From assembly GCA_034359265.1 (NCBI GenBank), contig CP136896.1, positions 61,515,501-61,579,500 on the forward strand: DNA of 64,000 nt, given 5' to 3'. Each line of letters begins with the position of its first letter. Position 1 is the first letter of the stretch. A program made the translations under genes and the position numbers. The notes beneath the pieces were generated by a model, which saw only the letters and a program-made list of their open reading frames with translations, searched no databases and had not been told where the DNA came from. This stretch comes from Canna indica (lineage: Eukaryota > Streptophyta > Magnoliopsida > Zingiberales > Cannaceae). Shown here one piece after another: positions 46,321 through 57,724 of this stretch.

Positions 46321-46985
46321 GTGAGATTTTGATTAATTGTATTTTGTTTATATTTTGATACTTGATATAGATGATATTTTGATACTTAGATATATTTTGA
46401 AAGTTGGATGCACGTGTTGATATTTTGATAATTATTTGCCTTCGATTTGAGGCTGATATTGATGATATTTATGTAAAACTTGTATGTTTGGTTTCTAATG
46501 CATGTGTATGATGTTTTTTGATTGTAATATGTGATTGAAAATTATTTGTAGTCGATATATCGTTGTATACAGGAATTTATAAAATATTCAATTTTTTCAG
46601 TTACAAGATACACCTTTAGCCACGGCTTACCCACGGTCCACCATCACTAAGCCGTGGCTGAAAGCCTATCATAAATGGCTGATGCCCTCGGCAGGACCAA
46701 ATATCATGGTTGCTAATAGTATCACCGACGGCTCAAAGTCGAGGCTGATGTGTTGGTATCAGTGACAGCTCCAATAGCCGTCACTGATGATTTTAAATCA
46801 GCGACAGTCCACGAGGCTGTCATTGATAATTACGTGTGACGGTCGTGCGTGACCGTCACAACACATCTGAGACGAACACATCAGCGACGGTCGTTTGCCA
46901 CGGTTTAAGCCATCCGTAATATTCATTACCGACGGTTCAGCCACGGTATCAACCGTCGCTGATGACCATAATTCTAGTAGTGGAC

Positions 46986-49438
46986 CAATATTCGTAATTA
47001 GGGTCATGACCTACTAACTATTCATATTTATGTTATTTATGAATTATGCTTACCTAGTGATCAAACAATGGCTCTTAGTTTCAGTTTCTAAATAGGATCA
47101 AATTAATTCCATAACTACCTATGTGACAAAAACAAAGACTCCTTGAGTCCTTGTATGGTCATTAGGTAAATACAATTCATATAAAATCAAAATATGAATA
47201 ATTATATATTCGGGAGGGTCGATTAAGTTAAATGTATTTTTTGATCGATAATCGAAATCGAAATTGTTCAGAAATATGCTAATATTAAATTTTAGTAATT
47301 TTCTTAAATTTTTTACTCATGTACACTAATATTATTATTTTTTCTAATAATATTTCTTAATTCGAACCCCAAATGGATTAAAAATTGCTCCATATTCTAT
47401 CCTTCTTTATTCACTTCTCTTAAACAATAACAAACATAGGTTTTATAAAATTTTACTGAAATCCTATACTAAGTTATTGGGATGAGATTAAAAATTCTCC
47501 CTCCCAAACATGCTATTATAATTTGAAAAAAATAACGTTCATTTACTTTTGAAAATTTTTGTGATATTAAAGATCTATGGAATTATATTAAATCTTTAAA
47601 CACTGTTACATGATAATATAAACATATAAAATATTCATTATTTAAAAGAAGGAGAAGAAGGCTGGAGGGGAAGAAGAGTAAGTAGAAATGGAAAGCTCGT
47701 CTGCTACTTGCTTCGAATCTTCGTCGCCGAGGATGATGACGGCATCAGAGGCGGCAGCCAGCCATTGGGGCTCGACCAAGCAACTAGCTATTAGTTTGTA
47801 CCCTAGGTTTCCGTTCTTGGAAGCCAAGGGCGGGGTCACCGTTTGCTCGCTTTTCCTTTGCGAATATCGGGAAGAGGAGATGTTGTGTGTAGGAAAATGA
47901 TCGACAAACAAAACAACAAAGAACAAAAAAATAGAAAGTATAACACACAAGATTTACATGGTTTGGGACATCGATGTGTCGTTCGTACATCCACGGGCAA
48001 AGGAGGAGAAGATCTTTACTATTCGCCAAGAACACAAGTAGAGAGAGATGAAACCTTTCTCTCTAGCCCCAAAATACAGAATATCTCATACACTGCTATG
48101 AAGCGAACTGCTCTCCAAACCTATAAATACATAATAATCCTAAACGGGTCGGGTTACAACATAACGGGTTGGATAGTCACAGCTAACATTGCCGATGATC
48201 CCCGATTGCCGCAGTTACTTCCACCTCCTCTGTCTTGACGTCTGGCTCCGGCTCAAGTGCTCAACTCGTCCTGCCCAGTCTGCCGGACTTCACTGTTGCC
48301 CACGCTGGTGTCTACTGCAGTTTCGACTCCACTCTCGGAGCTCGTCCCTCTTTCCCAGTTTGCAGCTGATCGCAGGAGGAGTTGAACTTTGCAGAGTATT
48401 TGGTCGATCAATTAGATTTCATTAGTATTGTCCCGCAGTGTAGTCCTCATTCATACTGCTTGATGGAACTCCAATGGAGAACTGTAATTGACACTTACAA
48501 ACCTACCTACTCCATTAACATCCATCTAAATGGCAAGCTTAACCAGAAAGTACTTTGTGCGAGCTCGTGCCATCTCCAGTTGGAACATTCCTTCTTACGA
48601 TTTTAAATTGGCTGCCTATCCTTATAGCTTTTATATGATGTCATTGATCTAGCAATAGAAGCTTATATCATGAAATATACTTCTCTGTTTGTACAATTGA
48701 GAAGCTGTTCCAGGACATGGACGCTGCAATCATTGTCTCATCAAAGTAATTTTTGAGGCTTTTGAGTTTTCCGCTTTGCTTTTGAACTTCATATGCTGCA
48801 AGAGCAAAGCTCTTACACCTGTGGTTCTGTGCTATTTTGTTTGGCACAATGGTAACCCACCCTTGGTGATCTAATTAAGGTCCAGTTCAGTTTGGTAATC
48901 CATTGGTTCACTGGTTTACTGTTCAGGTGTAAAACATGCAAGTCAATTAGCAGGTGATCTCTGGAGTTATTTAGATTTTACAGAGATAACTACTATTAAA
49001 ACTTTGGCCAACCTTGGCTACAACACTTTCCCTAATGCTGCTGCATGCCTACACGGTGGGACTGGATCAGGTTAGGTTTCAGCCATTCCTGACCTGACCA
49101 GAAATTTTGTGCTGGAGATTTTAATATCACCTTATCTGAAACACAAACTCTCAGGTCAGATCACATGTATCTTCTTTACATTCTCATGCATGGAATCAGC
49201 CCGGAGTTCTTGCAGAAATAGGTAAATTTGTAGAATTGTTCGAGACTGGATGTGGACTATATTATGGATGGAAGTATGGAACTAACAAAGAGTTTTTATA
49301 GGAAATGGCAAAGATTTCAAATCTCTACTGCTTTAGTGGTTCTTCCTGTTTAAATCTTCTCTATAAACCAATAACTTATAATAAGAAATTGAGGGGCTAA
49401 TTTGAATCACAGGAAAAAATTTGCATGATACTTTGTAA
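46986..49438. other. Spacer with an LTR-like block and exon-like debris
   Basis: 46986-47640 is AT-rich spacer. 47688-47880 is a GC-richer stretch, open on both strands, that looks like an exon cut off at about 47881. From 47881 to about 48230 the sequence resembles a Ty1/copia-type LTR in reverse: ACACAAGATTTACATGGTTT at 47945, then CATCCACGGGCAAAG, and CCTATAAATAC at 48120, whose reverse strand is TATTTATAGG. I could not find target duplications. Downstream, 48382-48606 is an open frame of 74 codons with unrecognised sequence. The rest to 49438 holds nothing I can support. Confidence 0.35.
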
Positions 49439-49447
49439 TATCTTTTT

Positions 49448-50722
49448 GGGAAAATCATACTTTTGATCCTCACAGTTTACTCCAATTTTGATTATAGTCC
49501 TCATAGTTTTAAAATTTTGGTTTTAGTCATCACACTTTATTTCAATTTAGAATTTGGTCCATTCCGTCACATGAGGCCTAAACGGAGCTGACGTGGATGA
49601 CAGATGCTGACCGGACATTATTGATGTGAATCTACAAGGACCAACTTTGTAAACCATGGGGACTAAAATCAAAATTTTGTAAACTATAAGGACTAAAATC
49701 AAATTTCAAGTAAATTATAGAGACCATAATTATTATTTTTTCTTAAAAATATAAAAAATTACATGATATTTTTAAATTTATTTATAAATAATTATAATAT
49801 TTAAAAATATTAAAATGAAGCACACTACAGTCATTTACGTTAATTTGGGTGGATTTAAATCGACGTCGTCATTAGGCATCAGTTTTTATCCGTTAATTAC
49901 CTTGATTTAGCGTGAATTCCGCAGTGGTTGCAGAATTCAAAAACTTGTTCTCCTGATCTGCTCATCTCTTCACTGATCACCTCATCACCTTCATTTTGAT
50001 CCTAAATTTGGCGCATTCAAAGCGGTTTAGATTAGATTTTGAATGTTAAAAAAGTGTTGATTTTCACTCTAATAAATATCGATTTCTCATGCATTTGTTG
50101 TAGTGACAACACCATAATACAATGTTATTGCTATTATTTCATGAGCATTGTTAAGGTATATTCAGAGATACAATACATACTACAAAATATTAATATGTTC
50201 CATGTTCAATTTAAGAATACGAATTAAATCAGATGTTTGTGTCTTAATTAAATAGAAAATAAACTAACTTTGCAAATATTAAACTAATCTTCTAAATATA
50301 TAAATATGTCATCGCACTTTTCAAAATAAAATTCAAAATAAATCACCTTAATCTGTAAAAAGTTTGTTTAATTTTAATATTTTTAAATATTATAATTATT
50401 TATAAATAAATCAAAAAATATCATGTGATTTTTTTATATTTATTAGGAAAAATAATTACTTGAATTTTGATTTTAGTCCCTATAGTTTACAAAATTTTAG
50501 TTTTAGTCCCTATTGTTTACAAAATTGGTCCCTACAGGCTCCACGTTAGTAATGTCCAATCAGCACCTGTTATCCACATCAGCTTCATTTAGGCCTCATG
50601 TGACGGTAGAGACCAAATCCTAAACGAAAATAAAATGTGGGGACTAAAACTAAAAATTTAAAACTATAGGGACTAAAACCAAAATTAAAGCAAACTGTGG
50701 GGACCAAAAATATAATTTTCCC
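49448..50722. mobile_element. Fold-back MULE-like element (1275 bp)
   Basis: Left end GGGAAAATCATACTTTTG; right end, opposite strand, GGGAAAATTATATTTTTGG. A perfect 9-bp duplication TATCTTTTT lies at 49439-49447 and 50723-50731. Inverted arms of about 360 bp (49448-49815 and 50370-50722) flank a centre of about 550 bp. Motifs such as GGACTAAAATCAAAATT and GCTGACGTGGATGACA lie in the arms. No transposase is encoded. The type matches the element at 764-1868. Confidence 0.88.
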
Positions 50723-51061
50723 TATCTTTTTGGCTTTTTTTCAGTTTCTTCTTCTCTCATCTTCCCTTGTTCATTTCATAATAAAACAAAGGTTTAACCT
50801 CCTTGTATTTTTTAAAAACTAATGAGATGTATAAAATTAGGCAGTATCATTCTGAGTTATTTAAGTGAACATTATGGCAATTTTTGGAAAGCAAAACCTT
50901 GATGCAAGTTAAGGGCACGTTTGTTTGCGAAAATATTTTTTTGACTTTTCGTTTCGTGAAAACCGAAATGAATTTTCAAATTTTGGAATTTTGGTTTCGA
51001 TTTTTTTGTTTGGCAAAAACACGTTTGTTTGATATGTCCAAATTTCATGTTTCGCGAAATT

Positions 51062-51503
51062 CACTACTAAAAATCAAGCTTTTTGCGACGACGTTTCTGC
51101 GACGGCAGCGGTAGCGATCACAGATGCGACGGTTCTACGACCGCTAGTCATAGGGGGTCGCACCGAGTCCAACTCTGCGACGGTTCTGCGATCGCAAGTT
51201 ATGCCATCGCAGAAGTGATAACCTGATGACAGTTTGGCGACCACTTGCGATCGCCACCTGCGATCACCCTTTTGCGATCGCGTATGCCGTCATAAAATAT
51301 TATTAAAATTCCCTACCCCTTATTTTCTCTTCCCCTACTCACCCGATCGATCACTTGATCTCGATCTTTGTCGTCCGCCGCACGCTGCTCATCGCCCGTC
51401 ACCCGTTGCTTGTCACCCGCTGCTCGTCCACCACCCGTTGCGCGTCGCCCACCACATGTCCACCCGCCGCGCATCTGTCAAACATGTTCTCTTTGTGCTG
51501 TCG

Positions 51504-51577
<74 letters not shown>

Positions 51578-52306
51578 CGCCGAAACCCTAGCCGCCGCCG
51601 GCTAGGGTTTCAATAGATGGGCCTTTTCTCAATCTCAATCTTTGCGAACGCGTTTTCTTCGTAGTTTCAATGGTGAAGTTCTCTCTGTCAAACGTGTTTT
51701 CTTCGTAGTTCTCGTATCGAATCTTATCTCAATCTTTCCTACAACAATTTCAACGGTGAAGTTCTAATAGATGGGTCATTTAAGAATGCTAGCTCTTTCT
51801 CGATTGTCGGAAATAGAAATCGATCTTTACGGAGGTGTTCCAGAAATTAGCTTGCCGTCATGCTCTTCGAGTTTGGATGAAGAGGGAAGTTCCAATAAGG
51901 CATCGTAATCTCGTCAAGATATTGACATCCTGCTCGAGTTTGGATGAAGAGGGAAGTTCCATAACAATTTCATCTAATTATAAATTGTAAACATGAATTT
52001 ATAATTTTCTATTATATATATATATATATATATATATACTTTTGCGACGGTATTGTGATCGCCGATTGTCGTCGCAGAAGGTTTATGAGCTGGTCGCACA
52101 GCACATGGGTCGCAATTGTTGTGCGACGGCCCTGCGACGGAGTAGGCCGTCGCAATAATTTTTTTTATTGCGACCGCCTCGGCTGCGGTCGCACAGTATC
52201 TGCGACTATAGCTTCTACGACGGACGCGTGCGACCGCTTGTCATCGTCATTGAAGTCCTTCTGCGACCGCTTTAGTCGTCGCATAAGAGTTGTTTTCTTG
52301 TAGTGA
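51062..52306. mobile_element. Small non-autonomous CACTA element
   Basis: It starts CACTACTAAAAATC and ends TTTTCTTGTAGTG (reverse strand CACTACAAGAAAAC). The 3-bp flanks ATT and ATG differ by one base. Both ends have repeats of TGCGACGG and GCGACCGC (51085-51290 and 52038-52285). Inside is a GC-rich leader with a CT microsatellite. No transposase. The repeat motif is a relative of those of the other two CACTA families here. Confidence 0.85.
51507..51574. repeat. (CT)n microsatellite
   Basis: About 34 CT units in the leader of the small CACTA element; several poly-Leu/Ser frames over it are artefacts. Confidence 0.95.
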
Positions 52307-53204
52307 TGAAACAAACAAAAATTTATTTGTTTTGTGTTGATTTTGTTGACAATTGTGGGGACGAAAATTGAAACTGTGTTTGTTTATCAAATATAGTTTT
52401 AGTTTCAGTTTATTAAGTTATACTATTTTATTATAATTTATTTAATTTGATATCGTTAACTTAAATTTAAAAAATATATGAATAATATTAATTAGTTGAT
52501 AAAAGTATTGTGAATATTATTTATTTAGGATATAAAAATCATTAAAATATATTTTTATTATATTTTTTAATTTATAAATATATTTGTAAATAATATTAAT
52601 TAATTAATTAATAATAATATAAGCTAAGTATTAATATTATCATGAATTAATTATCAATTAAATATCAACTAAATATGAGCTACGTATCAACTAAGTATGA
52701 ACTCATATTTTTTTACTTCTTTAACTAACCCAACTTAATAATGGTTGAAATTATTGATGTAATAGTTTCCATGAAGTTATAAAGTTACATTTAATTAATG
52801 CATTGATAGAGTTACATAGAATTACATGAGTTGAATATAAAGTTATTATACGCACATCATAGTATTCATACCAGATTGATCTATTGATCTAGTGACTGAC
52901 ATTTTGATAAAATGATGCTTAACCTTCCATTGACATTCTTGTGCTTATAATTTAGATTCATAAGTGTAACAGGTCGAGAGTTGAGATGAGGTACATAACT
53001 AGAATGGATAGAGTTGTTGCTTTGAGATCAGGGGCGGAGCTATACATATATATAGTGTAAAATTGGATAAGTATATATTAGTTAGTCCACGTTCTTTCTT
53101 ATTACTCTACACATGATCAAAAAAAGCTGAGATCGATGCTATTGTTGTCGAGATAGAGGCAGAGAAAGTGGCAGCTGAAGCAGCAAAGATATTTTTGTTA
53201 CCTT

Positions 53205-53444
53205 GGATTGTAACTTGGTAATAATGATCAATGACATACAAGATTTTTTAAGTATCAAATACAATGACATATTTTTATTAACTTAGATTATAACCTGGTA
53301 ATAATGATCAATGACATACAATATTTTTTAAGTATCAAATACAATAACATGTTTTTATTAACTTAGATTGTAACATGGTAACACTGATCAATGATATACA
53401 AGGTTTTTTAAGTATCAAATACAATAATATATTTTTATTAACTA
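53205..53444. repeat. Three tandem copies of an 80-bp unit
   Basis: Each copy carries GGTAA, TGATCAATGA, ATACAA, TTTTTTAAGTATCAAATACA and TTTTTATTAACTTA. Copies begin near 53205, 53285 and 53365 and differ at a few bases. They lie within the Harbinger-like element. Confidence 0.85.
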
Positions 53445-54417
53445 TATCCTGAGTAGGTTACTACATCCGCCTGAGGTTGATGAGTTGGAAGTTGCCAATC
53501 GAAAAACGTCGGCCAGGATCAAGCATTGTTACATTTTTTTTTTCATACACTCACCGATAAGCATTGCATAATAGTTACAACCAAACAGCCAAACACCATC
53601 AACAATACTGTTGTCAGTGAGGATCGTTGATGGAATAGGATGAAAAAATCAACTATGTTTGATTTTTTACCTTGTCCATCAACAATCCTCACGACATCAA
53701 TTTTGATGGTAAAAATATAGGACAATGAAGGAAAATGTGTATCACCATTAATTGGTGATCGCCTCCAATTCATAGTCCACCAAAATAAAATTTGCTCATT
53801 ATGTTAAAACAACCAAAGTATAAAGCACAACCAAACAATGAAATATAAGCACAACCACGCATTTATATAAAACCATAACTGATAAAGGGCAACATTACTT
53901 TACGACCTTAGGAGGAAAGTGCGCATAACCATTGATTGGGCAAACAATAAAAATATGATGAATCCACCAAAGAAATACATACATTGAGTGGTGCTGTGTT
54001 CGATAGAATGGAAGGAGAAGTAGTGTTATCCGTCGGCGAAGTGGAATGTCGGGGCTCCGTCGAAGGAGTGAGATCGGCGACAACTTATCGCCTATTGTCA
54101 TCGAAGAAAGAGGCTCGCAATCACAAGGCGGGGGGGGTAGGATGCCCTAACCCGAGTCGCGGGTTTTGTTCGCTTCTCGCGAAACGGACGAAAACTTGAT
54201 TTAATTACAAGTTTGTCACCACCAGTTTCGAACGGGTTTCGTGAAAACGAGAATTCTACTCGAAGTAAAATTCCAGCTAATGTGTATTTTGTTGTCTCGC
54301 GAAAAGTAGGTTTCGCGAAACGGAGACCCGATTTCGATCAACAAACACAGTTTCGGAGCGGGTTTCGGTTTCAGACGAAATGAAAACCCGAAAATGACCC
54401 TAACAAACAGGCCCTAA

Positions 54418-54755
54418 ATATCTGGAATACATCAATGCTGCTCCTGTAAATTTTAAGTAAGGTAACTACCACTCTACCAGCTCATTGCGTTATCTTAACA
54501 CAAAAATGTTTGATTTTATATATTGTATGCATTGAATCTATACATGCAATATTAATTTTCATATGAAGTTATGTATTGTACATAGTGATAGAATGTGATT
54601 TTATGTGCCCAGTATATAAGGCAAAAAAAACTTATATTGGTAGCTTGCCCATATATCAATTTCTTTTTTATTCATGTTCATTTTTTCGTTCTTATATTTT
54701 TTTATGGACAGCCTGTTCATAGAAGTTGCACTCTGGTGTGTAAGTGTGTTGGTGA
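54418..54755. other. Short spacer, no gene seen
   Basis: AT-rich spacer between the Harbinger-like element and the copia element. A T-rich stretch lies near 54650-54710. Confidence 0.4.
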
Positions 54756-55073
54756 TGAAGGATCCAAGGATCAATCACACACAACAGCAGTAGAGAAGAA
54801 TGAGAATGCCAAATCTAAACTCAGAAAACTCTTGAAAGCTTCTACAAATTGGAATAAAAAAACACTCGAATACAAATAGATAATTCAAAAGAAAGCAATA
54901 AACCTATTTATAGTCTCAGCGCTGAAATAGAGAGCGCCTATGTAAAAACAAGTATAACAACATACTTCTATACATTGTTTATTGCAAAAGCATATTTAAA
55001 ATAGGTCTTCTTAAGTGCCACGTCATCTTGTAAGATATGATTGTAATCAAGCTTCACATTACATATTCCAACA
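54756..55073 (-). repeat. 3' LTR of the copia element
   Basis: 318 bp; on its own strand it starts TGTTGGAATATG and ends CCTTCA. A TATA-like TATTTATAGG is present. It is about 30 bp longer than the other LTR because of indels, and several substitutions separate the two, so the insertion is not recent. Confidence 0.88.
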
Positions 55074-55081
55074 CTCCCCCT

Positions 55082-56170
55082 TTAATGTGGAGCTTGTAAA
55101 CCCAGCGTATCTCTGAAAAATACGAATTTGTCAAGTGGCAATCCCTTGGTGAATAGATCAACTAGTTGATCTTGAGATCTAGAAAACTTCAAAGATACAA
55201 TTCCTTCTTTGACTAAGTCCCAAATAAAATGGAATTTGATGTCAATGTGTCTTGTTCTCCCATGCATAATTGGATTTTTGCTGATGGATATTGCTGAGGA
55301 ATTGTCGCACATCATCATAGTTGGCTCGGTGAGATGAATTCCAAATTTTGTCATGATTCTTCGAATCCATACCGCTTGGCAACTTGCTGCTGAAGCAGAA
55401 ATATATTCCGCTTCAACTGAAGATAGAGCAATAACTTGTTGCTTTTTAGTACTCCAGCGTACTGCAGCTTCTCCAATCTTAAATATGTAACCTGAAGTGC
55501 TTCTACAGTCTACTGTAGAATTTCCCCAGTCACTGTCAGTGTAACCAAGTAATTCTAATTAATTTAGTTGAACTTTGGTAAAATATACCCAGTTCTTGTG
55601 CTCCCTTCAAGTAACGCAGAATTCTTTTGCAGCCCTGAGATGATTCAACATTGGTTTGTTCATATACCTGGACAGTATGCTGACTCCACACACTATATCA
55701 GGTATTGTGTTAGTAATATACATGAGTGAACTAATTATTTTCCTGTATAGAGTTGCATCTGCCATTTCTTTATCTTCCTCAGTAAGTTTGCATCCAGAAG
55801 GCATACGATTTCCCAATGCATTACATTGACCCATTCCAAATCTGTGAATGAGTTTTGTGATGTATTTTTTCTGGGAGATAAAGATACCTTGGTGGTTCTG
55901 TACTTCAAACCCCAAAAAATAACTTGTTTCACCTAAATCAGTCATATCAAAAGTCCTAGCCATGTTTTCCTTGAATTCTTGGCTCAACCTTTCATCATTG
56001 CTGCACACTAATAGATCATCTACATATAATAGAATCACTATCAGTTTGTCAGGTTCAATATGCTTGGTATATAATGTATGTTCATTCTGACTTTTGCTAA
56101 AGCCTTTCTTTTCAAAGAATCCATCAATCTGCTCATACCATGCCCTTGGGGCTTGCTTCAACCCATAAAG
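55082..56170 (-). pseudogene. Copia polyprotein, C-terminal part (reverse transcriptase end and RNase H)
   Basis: It begins after the solo LTR with GLKQAPRAWYEQIDGFF. The reverse-transcriptase catalytic centre LLYVDDLLV lies near 56020, and KLIHRFGM follows. The frame closes near 55600, and RNase H follows from about 55540: YTDSDWGN, then RSTSGYIF and a tail from SSVEAEYISAS. The last open piece (55354-55082) has LVDLFTKGLPLDKF and ends GLQAPH. Several shifts and stops are seen, so the enzyme is dead. The piece was once contiguous with 57725-59470. Confidence 0.85.
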
Positions 56171-57719
56171 TGTGGGAGAAATGGCGACACTAGAAGGGGG
56201 GTGAATAGTGTGTTTACTAAATTGATTCGCCTAAATTCCAATTTAATAGATTCTTGATTAGCTCAGGCGATTTGCGATTCGATAAATGTATGCAGAAGTC
56301 AAATAAATAATTTATCGCAAGCAGTAATAAAAACAATGCTAACACACAATTTATAGTGGTTCGACCCCAATGCCTACTCCACTACCCAAGCACTCCGCTT
56401 AGGATTTTCAAACTAAGTTTTACTAAATTAATTAGTTTCTCTTACAACAAGGACTTTTCATCGGAAAGATTCGCTCTCCAACCGAAGGCACTTCCACACC
56501 CGGAAGTATCCCACCTTCCTACTGAGAGCTCTTTCCCACCTTAACCTAAGAGATAACTAGAATTAATCCTAGTAACAACTAAGTTTACACAAGTGGTTTT
56601 ACTCTTATACCAAGATAACACTTCACACACAACAAGACCTAACACCCTAGGTCTTCACACAAACAAATCAAATAGTTAAAATAACAGTAAAATTATAATT
56701 GAAAAGAGCTAAAGGATAAACCAAGCATTAGTGCTCTTCTCAAGCCTTCAATGCCTCCAACTCATCAAGACGAACTGCTCGATTTAATTCTTGAGTTGAG
56801 GAAGAACTTGCGCTTGAAGTGGAACTCGCTGGAGAAGCACAGCGCGCGCGATTACTCCTTGGATGGCTTTAAATCTCTCTTAGAATGCTCAATGATCACT
56901 GTAAGATTGGGACAAGAAGATTAAATGAAGTATCAGATGGTGTATTTATACCCTTGTGACGCAACAACTGTTCAACGGGTAGAAAACTATCCATTACAGA
57001 CCGCCGATCGAAGCGTCGGTCGAAGCATCGGTCTATTGGTCATTCGACCGCTGAAATTTTTCTTGTGGTCGATCGACCGACGGGTCGATCGCCAGACGCA
57101 GATCTCGCGATCCGTGATCTTCGGTCGACCCGTCGGTCGACCGACGCGGTATTGCGTCGCGGCTCATATGCAGGTCGGTCGACCGATTGGTCGACTGCCA
57201 GCCTTAGCCAGTTTCTTTCGCCATTCGGTCAACCCGTCGATCGACCGACGCGATCTTGTGTCGCGGGTATCAGCAGGTCAGTCGATCGACGGGTCGACCG
57301 CCCGAGCTACTGCCTGTTTTGGGCTTCCATCGGTCGACCGAAGTAGCTCTACTACTTTTTTTACCTTCGGTCGGTCGACCGAACCTAGGCTGAATGTTAT
57401 TTCTTCAGCCTATTTCTTCCGCGCTTCGTTTCCGGGTTCCGGCTTTCAACGAGCATCATCTTGGAGAGCTTTTGACTTGATCTTTGGACTCGTCCAAGCA
57501 ACTTTGGTGCACTCGTCGATCTTCGAGAAGTCTCTGTGACGAACCCGAGCGCGACGATCAATGTCCTTTCGATTTTTTATTTATCCGATCGAGGACATCG
57601 AACGCTAGTCGATATGGAACCTGAAAGATATTCTCAATAAAATCATTAGTTCCATGTTTGTTATCATCAAAACCATCAAAGCCGAGATTAAGGCTAAGGT
57701 TGAAAACCCAAAGCCAACA
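56171..57719 (-). mobile_element. Solo LTR (1549 bp) inside the copia reverse transcriptase
   Basis: The ends are TGTGGGAG on the left and GCCAACA on the right, in reverse orientation TGTTGGCTTTGGG to CTCCCACA. A perfect 5-bp duplication TAAAG lies at 56166-56170 and 57720-57724. It contains GTGGTTCGACCCCAATGCC (56358-56376), a stretch known from many plant LTRs, and at 57000-57380 at least seven GTCGAC cores in CGGTCGACCG-type palindromes. No internal domains lie beside it, so it is a solo LTR left after recombination. Frames inside it are not genes. Confidence 0.9.
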
Positions 57720-57724
57720 TAAAG

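Larger units (their letters stand above)
39435..46982 (+). mobile_element. CACTA (En/Spm-like) element with both ends (7.5 kb)
   Basis: It starts CACTACTAGAATATAT and ends ATTCTAGTAGTG, whose reverse strand is CACTACTAGAAT. The 3-bp duplication GAC lies at 39432-39434 and 46983-46985. Subterminal repeats built on GCCACGG and CGTCGCT occur at 39460-39720 and 46610-46970. Inside, in order: GC-rich leader (39850-40160), a (TA)n run, a leader hairpin, a TNPD gene and a TNPA-like gene. Length and layout match En/Spm-type autonomous elements, but the TNPD frame is broken, so it is a recent but inactive copy. Confidence 0.93.
50913..54414. mobile_element. PIF/Harbinger-like element with a nested CACTA
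   Basis: Left end GGGCACGTTTGTTTGCG; right end, opposite strand, GGGCCTGTTTGTTAGGG. TAA flanks both sides (50910-50912 and 54415-54417), as in PIF/Harbinger. A CACTA element sits at 51062-52306, leaving about 2.26 kb of original element. Both ends are rich in CGCGAAAC and GTTTCG motifs. Inside, a block of three 80-bp tandem repeats lies at 53205-53444. I find no DDE transposase frame, so it is non-autonomous. Confidence 0.7.

Noticed and set aside
51234..51616. Poly Leu/Ser frames over the CT microsatellite
   Set aside because: Pure repeat translation.
57000..57380. CRISPR-like array from repeated GGTCGACCG units
   Set aside because: Units are too short and irregularly spaced and lie in a plant LTR with clear target duplication.
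56925..57539. 204-codon frame in the solo LTR
   Set aside because: It reads through GGTCGACC palindromes; LTRs of this type do not code and the composition is repeat-driven.
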